From positions 248,001-312,000 of the forward strand of contig CAVTYQ010000002.1 in the NCBI GenBank assembly GCA_963739005.1: DNA of 64,000 nucleotides, written 5' to 3'. Below are positions 43,779-51,532 of the stretch, piece by piece. The translations under genes were made by a program, and so were the position numbers. The number at the start of each line of letters is the position of its first letter. Positions within the stretch are counted from its first letter, which is position 1. This stretch comes from DASWJZ01 sp963739005. Its GTDB lineage: Bacteria > Pseudomonadota > Alphaproteobacteria > Rhizobiales > Afifellaceae. Below the pieces are notes generated by a model that did no database searches, was not told the origin of the DNA, and saw nothing but the letters and a program-made list of their open reading frames with translations.

Positions 43779-45104
43779 ATGAAATTCCTACTCTCAGCCG
43801 TGCTCGGCCTTGCGCTTGCCGCCGCAGCCGCATCCGCTTCATACGCCGCCACCGAGATATCCTGGTGGCATGCCATGGGCGGCGAGCTCGGCAAGAAGCT
43901 CGAGGAGATCGTCCAGAACTACAATTCGAGCCAGACCGAATATCACGTCACGCCGGCCTATAAGGGCTCCTATCCGGAGACCATGACCGCGGCGATCGCC
44001 GCGTTCCGCGCCAACGAGCAGCCCGACATCGTACAGGTCTTCGAGGTCGGCACCGGCACGATGATGGCGGCGAAGGGAGCGATTTACCCCGTCTACCAAA
44101 TGATGAAGGACACCGGCACCGAGTTCGATCCCAAGGCATTCCTGCCGGCGGTCGTCGGCTACTACACCGACACCGACGGCAACATGCTGTCGATGCCGTT
44201 CAACTCGTCGACGCCGATCGTCTATTACAACAAGGATGTGTTCAAGAAGGCCGGGCTTGACCCCGAGACGCCGCCCAAGACCTGGGAGGACGTCGAAGCC
44301 TTCTCCAAGAAGATCATGGATTCCGGCGCGGCGAAGTGCGGCTTCACCAGCGGCTGGATTTCATGGGTTCAGCTCGAAAATCTCTCCGCCTGGCACAACC
44401 AGCCGATCGGCACCAACGAGAACGGCTTCGGCAGCATCGATTCCAAGCTGACCGTCAACGGCCCGGTCCAGGTGCGTCACTGGGAGAACCTCAAGAAGTG
44501 GCAGGACGCCGGCATCTTCGAGTATGGCGGCCCAGTCGGCGGCAACGATGCACCGCCGAAATTCTATTCCCAGGAATGCGCGATGTACATGAACTCCTCG
44601 GCGTCGCGCGCGGGCGTCATCGCCAATTCCAAGGATTTCGAGGTCGGCTACGGCATGCTGCCCTATTACGCCGATGTGCAAGGCGCCCCGCAGAACTCCA
44701 TCATCGGTGGCGCGACGCTCTGGGTGCTCCAGGGCCGCACGCCCGAAGAGTACAAGGGCGTGGCTGACTTCTTCCGCTATCTGAGCTCGCCCGAGGTGCA
44801 GGCCGAGTGGCACCAGTTCTCCGGCTACCTGCCGATCACCGCGGCCGCCTACGAGCTCGGCAAGAGCCAAGGCTACTACGAAAAGAACCCCGGCACCGAC
44901 GTCGGCATCAAGCAGATCACCCTCAACCCGCCGACTGCAAACTCGAAGGGTCTGCGCTTCGGCAACTACGTGCAGATCCGCGACATCATCGATGAGGAAT
45001 TCCAGAACCTGCTTTCTGGCAAGAAGACCGCCCGGCAGGTCCTCGACGCGGTCGTAGAACGCGGCAACAAACTGATCGCCGACTTCGCCGCGGCCAACGG
45101 CTAA
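43779..45104 (+). CDS. ugpB: sn-Glycerol-3-phosphate-binding protein UgpB (second copy)
   Basis: Periplasmic binding protein of 441 aa with signal peptide (MKFLLSAVLGLALAAAAASA, cleavage near 23). It keeps the UgpB ligand motifs: WWHAMGGELGKKLE, YKGSYPETM, VFEVGTGTMM, PFNSSTPIVYYNKD and LRFGNYVQIRDI. It is thus the likely true glycerol-3-phosphate receptor of this operon. ATG 43779 follows a G-rich ribosome site. The 3' end is followed by a strong hairpin and then the permease genes, an arrangement that usually gives more binding protein than permease. Confidence 0.92.
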   Translation: MKFLLSAVLGLALAAAAASASYAATEISWWHAMGGELGKKLEEIVQNYNSSQTEYHVTPAYKGSYPETMTAAIAAFRANEQPDIVQVFEVGTGTMMAAKGAIYPVYQMMKDTGTEFDPKAFLPAVVGYYTDTDGNMLSMPFNSSTPIVYYNKDVFKKAGLDPETPPKTWEDVEAFSKKIMDSGAAKCGFTSGWISWVQLENLSAWHNQPIGTNENGFGSIDSKLTVNGPVQVRHWENLKKWQDAGIFEYGGPVGGNDAPPKFYSQECAMYMNSSASRAGVIANSKDFEVGYGMLPYYADVQGAPQNSIIGGATLWVLQGRTPEEYKGVADFFRYLSSPEVQAEWHQFSGYLPITAAAYELGKSQGYYEKNPGTDVGIKQITLNPPTANSKGLRFGNYVQIRDIIDEEFQNLLSGKKTARQVLDAVVERGNKLIADFAAANG

Positions 45105-45124
45105 CGGCCCGCTGCAACATAGCC

Positions 45125-45160
45125 CCCGCGCGGAAGCACATTTCCGCGCGGGCTCTTTCC
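45125..45160 (+). terminator. Hairpin between ugpB and ugpA (partial terminator or mRNA-stabilising stem)
   Basis: A perfect 11-bp stem CCCGCGCGGAA (45125-45135) / TTCCGCGCGGG (45142-45152) with a 6-nt loop, followed by CTCTTTCC. It lies 20 bp after the ugpB stop and 31 bp before ugpA. It likely reduces read-through or protects the 3' end of the binding-protein mRNA. Confidence 0.7.
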
Positions 45161-45183
45161 ATGCGCAGGCCATATGATTAGCC

Positions 45184-46068
45184 ATGCAAACAAAGCGAAC
45201 GATCTTTCAAAATCGCGTCTTACCTTACGCGCTGCTCCTCCCGCAGCTTGCCGTCACGGCGATCTTCTTCATCTGGCCGGCTTGGCAGGCGTTCGTACAA
45301 TCGTTCGAGCGCGAGGATGCCTTCGGGCTGAAGACGACCTTTATCGGTCTGAAGAACTACACCGACCTGTTCGCCGATCCGGATTACATCAACTCGCTGA
45401 AGGTCACGGTGGTTTTTTCGATCAGCGTCGTGGTGCTTTCGCTCGGCCTTGGCCTCCTCTTCGCCGTGGCGGTCGAGCGGGTGATCAAAGGCGGGCAGGC
45501 CTACACCACGCTCCTTGTGTGGCCCTATGCAGTGGCGCCGGCGGTCGGCGGCATCATGTGGTGGTTCCTGTTCAACCCCACGATCGGCATCCTGCCCTAC
45601 CTCCTACGCTTCGCCGGCTACAACTGGAACCACTCGCTCAATCCGCGCGACGCAATGATCCTCGTGGTCGTGGCGGCGAGCTGGAACCAGGTCTCTTACA
45701 ACTTCCTGTTCTTCCTCGCCGGCCTGCGGTCGATTCCGCATTCGCTGACCGAGGCCGCCGCCATCGACGGCGCCGGGCCAATGAGGCGGTTCTTCACCAT
45801 TGTGCTTCCGCTCTTGTCGCCAACCACGTTCTTCCTCATGGTCGTGAACCTCGTCTACGCGATGTTCAACACCTTCCCGGTGATCCATGCCACGACCGGC
45901 GGAAACCCGGCGCGCTCCACCAACATCCTCGTCTTCAAGGTTTATAATGACGGCTTTATCGGGCTGAACCTCGGCTCGTCGTCGGCCCAGTCCGTCATTT
46001 TGATGATCATCGTCATCGCGCTCACCGTGATCCAGTTTCAGTGGGTCGAGCGCCGAGTGAACTACTAG
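45184..46068 (+). CDS. ugpA: Glycerol-3-phosphate ABC transporter permease UgpA
   Basis: Inner-membrane permease of 294 aa with six predicted helices (first at about 13-35). It has FIGLKNYTDLFADPDYINSL and the EAA coupling loop LTEAAAIDGAGPMRRFFTIV near 195-215, which docks on UgpC. WPYAVAPAVGGIMWWFLFNP is typical of UgpA. ATG 45184 is 79 bp after ugpB, past the hairpin. It is followed at 10 bp by ugpE. Confidence 0.94.
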   Translation: MQTKRTIFQNRVLPYALLLPQLAVTAIFFIWPAWQAFVQSFEREDAFGLKTTFIGLKNYTDLFADPDYINSLKVTVVFSISVVVLSLGLGLLFAVAVERVIKGGQAYTTLLVWPYAVAPAVGGIMWWFLFNPTIGILPYLLRFAGYNWNHSLNPRDAMILVVVAASWNQVSYNFLFFLAGLRSIPHSLTEAAAIDGAGPMRRFFTIVLPLLSPTTFFLMVVNLVYAMFNTFPVIHATTGGNPARSTNILVFKVYNDGFIGLNLGSSSAQSVILMIIVIALTVIQFQWVERRVNY

Positions 46069-46078
46069 GAGCCCAGCG

Positions 46079-46927
46079 ATGGTCGAGAACCGGCCTCTCC
46101 TCAATCTTCTCGCTCATCTGACGCTGATCGTCGGCGTTGTCGTGATCGCTTTCCCGGTTTACATCGCGATCATCGCCTCGACCCGCGGCCCCGACGACTT
46201 CATGTCGGGCGTGGTGCCGCTTCTGCCCGGACCGCATGCCTTCGAAAACTACTGGTCGATGATTTCCGCCGGCGTTTCGAGCTCCGGCGTGCCGCCGATC
46301 GGGAGGATGCTTTTCAATTCGATGGTCATGGCGCTGTCGATCGCCATCGGCAAGATCGCCATCTCGATCCTCTCGGCCTACGCCATCGTCTACTTCCGCT
46401 TCCCGTTCCGCGCCGCGGCGTTCTGGACGATCTTCATCACCCTGATGCTGCCGGTGGAGGTGCGCATCGTGCCGACCTTCAAGGTGGTCGCCGACCTTCA
46501 CATGCTCAACAGCTACGCCGGTCTCTCCATCCCCTTGATTGCATCGGCGACGGCAACCTTCCTGTTCCGCCAGTTCTTTTTGACCGTGCCGGACGAGCTC
46601 CTGGAGGCGGCGCGGGTCGACGGCGCCGGGCCGTTCAAGTTCTTTCGCGACATCCTTCTCCCTTTGTCGCGCACCAATATTGCGGCGCTGTTCGTCATCC
46701 TCTTCATCTATGGCTGGAACCAATATCTGTGGCCGCTGATGGTGGTCACCGACGCGCGCTACTACACCATCGTCATGGACATCAAGCGCATGGCCGACGT
46801 CACCGACGCCATACCCCAGTGGAACGTCGTAATGGCGACCGCAGTACTTGCCCTTTTGCCACCGGTACTGGTGGTGATCACCATGCAGCGGCTCTTCGTC
46901 AAGGGACTGGTCGAAACGGAGAAGTGA
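46079..46927 (+). CDS. ugpE: Glycerol-3-phosphate ABC transporter permease UgpE
   Basis: Second inner-membrane permease subunit, 282 aa, six helices. The EAA loop is LLEAARVDGAGPFKFFRDIL near 180-200. LMLPVEVRIVPTFKVVADL and FIYGWNQYLWPLMVVTD are UgpE family stretches. It lies 10 bp after ugpA and 3 bp before ugpC, so the permeases and ATPase form one translational unit. Confidence 0.94.
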   Translation: MVENRPLLNLLAHLTLIVGVVVIAFPVYIAIIASTRGPDDFMSGVVPLLPGPHAFENYWSMISAGVSSSGVPPIGRMLFNSMVMALSIAIGKIAISILSAYAIVYFRFPFRAAAFWTIFITLMLPVEVRIVPTFKVVADLHMLNSYAGLSIPLIASATATFLFRQFFLTVPDELLEAARVDGAGPFKFFRDILLPLSRTNIAALFVILFIYGWNQYLWPLMVVTDARYYTIVMDIKRMADVTDAIPQWNVVMATAVLALLPPVLVVITMQRLFVKGLVETEK

Positions 46928-46930
46928 TCC

Positions 46931-47977
46931 ATGGCGAGCATCGAGCTCCGCGACGTGACCAAGGTCTATCCGGGAAAGGTGCAGGCGGTTCAGGGCATCG
47001 ATCTATCGATCGGCGACGGCGAGTTCGTCGTGCTGGTCGGCCCCTCGGGATGCGGCAAGTCCACGTTGCTCAGGATGATCGCCGGCCTGGAGACGATCAG
47101 CTCCGGAACGATCGCGATCGACGGCATGGTCGCCAACGGCAGGGAGCCGGCCGAGCGCGACATCGCCATGGTCTTCCAGAACTACGCCCTCTATCCGCAT
47201 ATGACGGTGCGTGGGAACCTCGAGTATGGCCTGAAGAACCGTCGTACGCCGCGCCCGGAAATCACCCGCCGGGTGGCGGAGGCCGCGAAGCTTCTCGAGA
47301 TCGAGCCATTCCTCGAGCGCAAGCCGCGCCAACTCTCCGGCGGACAACGGCAGCGGGTCGCGATGGGCCGCGCCATCGTTCGGCAGCCGAAAGCATTCCT
47401 CTTCGACGAGCCGCTCAGCAATCTCGACGCCAAGCTGCGCGGGCAGATGCGTGTCGAGATCCGGCACCTGCAGCGGCGGCTCAGAACCACGAGCGTCTAT
47501 GTCACGCACGATCAGCTCGAGGCCATGACGCTCGCCGACCGCCTGGTGGTCATGAACGCCGGGCGGATCGAGCAGGTGGGCACGCCGTCGGAGCTCTTTG
47601 AGCGTCCGCAGACGATGTTCGTGGCCGGTTTCATCGGTTCGCCGCCGATGAACTTCATCGGTCTCGATGCCTTGCTGGATCGGAACGCGTTCGCGGGCAG
47701 CGTCCCGGCCGGCACTGCAACAATTGGTATCCGACCGGAGCACGTGACGCTGACTCTGGAGAGGCCCTCGCTTCCGCTTCCGATGGTCGTGGCACTGATC
47801 GAGCCGATCGGATCGGAAAGCCACATCCATCTCCGCGGACCCGATAGCCGCCTGATCGCCGCCGTGCGAGGACGCCCATCAGCGGCCGAAGGAGACCAGG
47901 TGACCGCACACCTGCAGCTCGCGGAGCTCCATCCCTTCGATGCCGCGGGCCGACGGCTTGCAATATCCATCGCGTGA
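46931..47977 (+). CDS. ugpC: Glycerol-3-phosphate ABC transporter ATP-binding protein UgpC
   Basis: ATPase of the CUT1/MalK type, 348 aa. Walker A is GPSGCGKST (37-45), the Q-loop lies in MVFQNYALYPHMTV, the signature is LSGGQRQRVAMGRA near 135, and Walker B is AFLFDEPLSNLD. A C-terminal TOBE/OB regulatory region (about 235-348) contains GIRPEHVTL. It powers UgpA-UgpE import; with two binding proteins upstream it may serve both. ATG 46931 is 3 bp after the ugpE stop. Confidence 0.94.
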   Translation: MASIELRDVTKVYPGKVQAVQGIDLSIGDGEFVVLVGPSGCGKSTLLRMIAGLETISSGTIAIDGMVANGREPAERDIAMVFQNYALYPHMTVRGNLEYGLKNRRTPRPEITRRVAEAAKLLEIEPFLERKPRQLSGGQRQRVAMGRAIVRQPKAFLFDEPLSNLDAKLRGQMRVEIRHLQRRLRTTSVYVTHDQLEAMTLADRLVVMNAGRIEQVGTPSELFERPQTMFVAGFIGSPPMNFIGLDALLDRNAFAGSVPAGTATIGIRPEHVTLTLERPSLPLPMVVALIEPIGSESHIHLRGPDSRLIAAVRGRPSAAEGDQVTAHLQLAELHPFDAAGRRLAISIA

Positions 47978-48221
47978 CGCCGACGCACGCGATCCTCCCG
48001 CCGATCGCCCCCCGAAATTTGCCGCGGCTATGGAAACCATGTTTTCAGAAGTCTCCCCGATAAACGTCACTGCCGCTATGTTGCCCCAATAGCGACCTGA
48101 TCAGGCCACCGCCGTCGGTTTTACGCTGGGGCCAAGGGGCGGTTCGCTTTGCCATCGGGCGATCGTGGGCGGGATCAATATCGCCGCTCAGCCGTTTATG
48201 TGGCGAAGCTCTGAGGAGAAT

Positions 48222-48746
48222 ATGATGCATTTTCTTTCGCACCGCTCGGCGGCATTCGTTTTTGCGCTGGCGACCATTTCCCTCGCGGGCGCCAGTCACG
48301 CCGCTGAATGGGACTTTCTCAGTCGCTTCCAGGGGTCGTTTTCCGGCGGCGGAACCGTGCAGCGGAACGCCTCCGAGAGCCCGAACCAGGTGACCTGCAC
48401 GCTGACCGGGCAGTCGTCCAAGACCGGCATCTCCATGAGCGGGCAGTGTGGCGCCTTCATCTTCTCGCGCGCGATTCGGGCCGACATCCGCTACGACGCC
48501 GCTTCCGGCCGCTATACCGGCGTCTATGAAGGCTCGGCAATCGGCCCGGCCCGTCTCTCCGGTCAACGTCAGGGCGACGCGGTGGTGCTTCAGATTACCT
48601 GGCCGAAGCCCGTGAACGGCGACACCAAGGCGACGATGACGATCAGAAACAGCGGCAACGGCAAGCTCGCGATTACCGTGACCGACCAGGTCGCACCGGG
48701 CGGACCCACCGCCAAGGTCACCCAGCTCGCGCTCAACCAAAGCTGA
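48222..48746 (+). CDS. Secreted hypothetical protein
   Basis: A 174-aa protein with a clear signal peptide (about 28 residues, cleavage after ASHA, before AEWDF). The mature part is beta-rich with repeated G/T/S stretches (FSGGGTVQRNASES, VTCTLTGQSSKTGISMSGQC, GPARLSGQRQGDAVVLQITW) and two Cys that could form a disulfide. I do not recognise a named family; it looks like a lipocalin-like or outer-surface beta protein of Alphaproteobacteria. ATG 48222 follows GAGGAG. It is monocistronic: 244 bp of non-coding DNA upstream and a strong terminator downstream. Confidence 0.75.
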   Translation: MMHFLSHRSAAFVFALATISLAGASHAAEWDFLSRFQGSFSGGGTVQRNASESPNQVTCTLTGQSSKTGISMSGQCGAFIFSRAIRADIRYDAASGRYTGVYEGSAIGPARLSGQRQGDAVVLQITWPKPVNGDTKATMTIRNSGNGKLAITVTDQVAPGGPTAKVTQLALNQS

Positions 48747-48769
48747 GCGGTCGAGCCAGGACGAGAGCG

Positions 48770-48794
48770 AGGCCCGCTCCGGCGGGCCTTTTCT
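48770..48794 (+). terminator. Rho-independent terminator after the secreted-protein gene
   Basis: An 8-bp perfect stem AGGCCCGC (48770-48777) / GCGGGCCT (48782-48789) with a TCCG loop and a T-rich tail TTTTCT. It touches the stop codon of the convergent SDR gene (48793). Confidence 0.88.
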
Positions 48795-49608
48795 ATAGCG
48801 CCATTGCCTTCGACGGGCGGACCGAGGTCTCGTGCGAACCGAGCACCTGCTGGTCGAAGTCGATGATCGACCCCGTCATCAAGCCCGACTCGTCGCTTGT
48901 GAGATAGGCGACCGTGCGCGCCACCTCCGCCGATTTCAGAAGCCGCCCGAACGGCGCTTCCGCTTCCGCCTTCTTAAGCCAGTCGTCCGCGGCATCGTGA
49001 TAGAGCTTCTGGATGCGATCTTCGCCCGGCGTATCCATCCAGCCGAGGTTGAGGCCGTTGACGCGGATCTGGTTTCGCATCAGCGAGAACGCGGCATTCT
49101 TGGTGAGCGTCGCAAGCGCGCCCTTCGAGCCGCAATAGGCGATGATGAAGGGTTGGCCGCCATGGCCCGACATCGAGAGGATGTTGACCATCGCGCCTTT
49201 GATCTTTTTCTTGATCATCAGCTTTGCCGCGTCCTGCATGAGGAAGAACGGCGCACGCACGTTGACGTCGAACATCGCGTCGAAAAGCTCCGGCGGGGTA
49301 TCGAGGATCGTGCCGCGGTCGGTTAGAGCGGCGGCATTCACGAGGACATCGACCTTTCCGAAAGCCTTCTCCGCGGCAGGAACGACCTTTCGCACGGCGG
49401 CAAGGTCGGAGAGGTCAGCTACGACGAAAACGGTTTTCGCGCCGGCTTTCGTGAGTTGATCGGCGACCGCCTTCCCGCGCTTCTTGTCGCGCCCGACGAT
49501 GACGAGGCCGGCCGCGCCGCGCTCAGCGTATAGCCGCGCGACCGCCTCGCCGAGCCCCTGGGTGCCGCCGGTGACGATCGCGACCTTGCCGGAGAACTGC
49601 TTCGCCAT
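48793..49608 (-). CDS. Short-chain dehydrogenase/reductase
   Basis: Classical SDR of 271 aa from ATG 49608. It has TGGTQGLG (14-21) for NAD(P), LVNAAALTDR, catalytic Ser in ILSMSGHGG, and Tyr/Lys in YCGSKGALA. An insertion IKKKIKGAMVN and a C-terminal SIIDFDQQVLGSHE distinguish it from FabG-like enzymes. The substrate is unknown; a polyol or sugar is plausible from the neighbourhood. It is divergent from the nucleoside hydrolase gene across 103 bp. A reading extended to 49860 enters that gene and is discarded. Confidence 0.83.
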   Translation of the reverse strand: MAKQFSGKVAIVTGGTQGLGEAVARLYAERGAAGLVIVGRDKKRGKAVADQLTKAGAKTVFVVADLSDLAAVRKVVPAAEKAFGKVDVLVNAAALTDRGTILDTPPELFDAMFDVNVRAPFFLMQDAAKLMIKKKIKGAMVNILSMSGHGGQPFIIAYCGSKGALATLTKNAAFSLMRNQIRVNGLNLGWMDTPGEDRIQKLYHDAADDWLKKAEAEAPFGRLLKSAEVARTVAYLTSDESGLMTGSIIDFDQQVLGSHETSVRPSKAMAL

Positions 49609-49711
49609 TTTTCGATTCCTCCCCACCCGACATCCCATGCTACGGCTCGCCGCCGCGCCGCCCCCTGCCGGAGCGGGCGCGACCCTAGAGAAAGTCCGAG
49701 GCGGAAGGCAA

Positions 49712-50668
49712 GTGAAGCGAAGAAAGCTCATTCTCGACGTCGACACCGGCACCGACGACGCCGTGGCGGTAATGCTCGCCGCTCTCCATCCCGAACTCGA
49801 GCTCGTTGCCTGCACGACCGTCAACGGCAACGTCGAGGTCGAGCACTGCACCGACAACACGCTGCGTGTGCTCGACCATGTCGGCCGAAGCGACGTCCCG
49901 GTCTACGAAGGGCTTTCACGGCCGCTCGTGCGGCCCGACTTCCCGACCCCGCGGACGGCCGACGACCGCGCCGGAAAATTCCACGGGAAGACGTTGCCGC
50001 TCCCCCCTTCGAAGCGCGCCAAGGCCGACGAAGGCGCGGTGGAGTTCCTGATCGAGACCTATCGGAACGCGACGGACGAGATCGTGCTCGTGCCGGTCGC
50101 GCCGCTCTCAAACATCGCCGCCGCGTTGGCGCTCTACCCGAAGATCGTCGATTGCGTGCCGGAGGTGGTGATCATGGGGGGCGGCCACGCGATCGGTAAC
50201 GTCACGCCCTCGGCCGAGTTCAACATCTGGGGCGACCCGGAAGCCGCTGCGAGCGTGCTTTCCGCCGGCTTCCGCAAGCTGACGCTCGTGCCGCTCGACG
50301 CGACGCATCGGGCGCTCGTCTCGCGCAGCGACTGCGAGCAGCTGCGCGCGTTAGGCACTCCCGCCGGCGAAGCCGCCGCCGACCTGATTGGCCACCGCAT
50401 CGTCGCCCATGACCAGTCGCAACAGATGGACGTGCCTCATACGACGCCGGTGCACGACGCGCTCTGCGTCGGCTTCCTGGTCGAGCCGTCACTGCTCAAG
50501 ACGCGCCGCCATCACGTGGCGGTGGAGACGACGGGGACGCTCACCGTCGGACGCACGGTTATCGACACGCACTTCCGTGGCGGCGGCACGCCGCAATGCG
50601 ACGTCGCCTTCGACGCCGACGGCAAGCGCTTCGTGGAGCTGCTTCTGGAAACCTTCGCGTCGAAGTAG
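49712..50668 (+). CDS. Inosine/uridine-preferring nucleoside hydrolase
   Basis: Hydrolyses the N-glycosidic bond of ribonucleosides, giving base and ribose; 318 aa from GTG 49712. The calcium site is visible in LILDVDTGTDDAVAV, with Asp11, Asp15 and Asp16, and in the late Asp of TPVHDALCVGFLVEP. VIMGGGHAIGNVTPSAEFN is the family substrate region. GTG is preferred because GAGGCGGAAGG precedes it and the family starts here. Ribose released could be phosphorylated by the ribokinase at 41255. It ends 42 bp before the convergent iolB. Confidence 0.9.
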   Translation: MKRRKLILDVDTGTDDAVAVMLAALHPELELVACTTVNGNVEVEHCTDNTLRVLDHVGRSDVPVYEGLSRPLVRPDFPTPRTADDRAGKFHGKTLPLPPSKRAKADEGAVEFLIETYRNATDEIVLVPVAPLSNIAAALALYPKIVDCVPEVVIMGGGHAIGNVTPSAEFNIWGDPEAAASVLSAGFRKLTLVPLDATHRALVSRSDCEQLRALGTPAGEAAADLIGHRIVAHDQSQQMDVPHTTPVHDALCVGFLVEPSLLKTRRHHVAVETTGTLTVGRTVIDTHFRGGGTPQCDVAFDADGKRFVELLLETFASK

Positions 50669-50710
50669 GGCGTCAATTTCCCACGGTGAAAGCGGGTTGA
50701 TTCTCAGCCC

Positions 50711-51514
50711 TCACCCCTTCAGCAGCCACTCGTGCGCCGGCTCGTTGTAGAATTTCCATGTGCGTTTCGGGCCGGCCATGACGTTGAGGTAATAGAGGTC
50801 GTAGCCGTGCAGCGCCGCGCAGGGGTGATAGCCGCGCGGCACCAGGGTCACGTCGCCGTCTTCCACCGTCATCGTCTCGTCGAGCGAGCGGTCTTCCGTG
50901 TAGACGCGCTGGAAGGCATAGCCCTGCGGCGGGTTGATGCGGTGGTAGTAGACCTCCTCAAGCAGCGACTCCCTCGGCAGGTTGTCGGTGTCGTGCTTGT
51001 GCGGCGGATAGGAGGAAGTGTTGCCGCCCGGCGTTATCACCTCGACGACGAGCAGGCTCTCCGCCGGCTCCCATTCGGGCAGGATGTTGGTCACATGGCG
51101 GATGTTCGAGCCCTTGCCGCGCGTCTCCTGGTGCAGGCTGTCGGGCGTGATCACGCGGGCAACAAGCTCTCCCGGCGCGCCGGGCGCGGAGCAGATCGCG
51201 AGCTCGATATCCGTCGCCGCGGTGATCATCCATTCGCCGTCCGCCGGCACGTAGACCGACCACGGCTTTCCCTCAAACGGGCTCGTGCGCTCGCCGACCA
51301 CCCCGAAATACTGCCCGTCGGCGCCCATCGCCGCGCGCCCCGAGACGAGCACGAGGCAGACCTCGCGGTCCTTGGTCTTGGCGCGCGCACTCTCGCCTGC
51401 CTTGAGGCGGCAGAGGTCGAACCCGACATAGGTCCAGTCGGCGCTTGCCGGCGTCACGTGGATCACGCGCGCTTTTGAATCGGGCTCGTGCGGCCTGATC
51501 TTCAGCTTCGTCAT
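50711..51514 (-). CDS. iolB: 5-deoxy-glucuronate isomerase IolB
   Basis: Cupin-type isomerase of myo-inositol catabolism that makes 2-deoxy-5-keto-gluconate from 5-deoxy-glucuronate; 267 aa. Metal-binding motifs are visible in SSYPPHKHDTD and LLEEVYYHRINPPQGYAFQR, and a further His in VPRGYHPCAALHGYDLYYLN. These are diagnostic of IolB. ATG 51514 follows GGAGAGAGGACG. It sits 18 bp downstream of iolC in the same operon. Confidence 0.95.
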   Translation of the reverse strand: MTKLKIRPHEPDSKARVIHVTPASADWTYVGFDLCRLKAGESARAKTKDREVCLVLVSGRAAMGADGQYFGVVGERTSPFEGKPWSVYVPADGEWMITAATDIELAICSAPGAPGELVARVITPDSLHQETRGKGSNIRHVTNILPEWEPAESLLVVEVITPGGNTSSYPPHKHDTDNLPRESLLEEVYYHRINPPQGYAFQRVYTEDRSLDETMTVEDGDVTLVPRGYHPCAALHGYDLYYLNVMAGPKRTWKFYNEPAHEWLLKG

Positions 51515-51532
51515 CGTCCTCTCTCCGATCCT

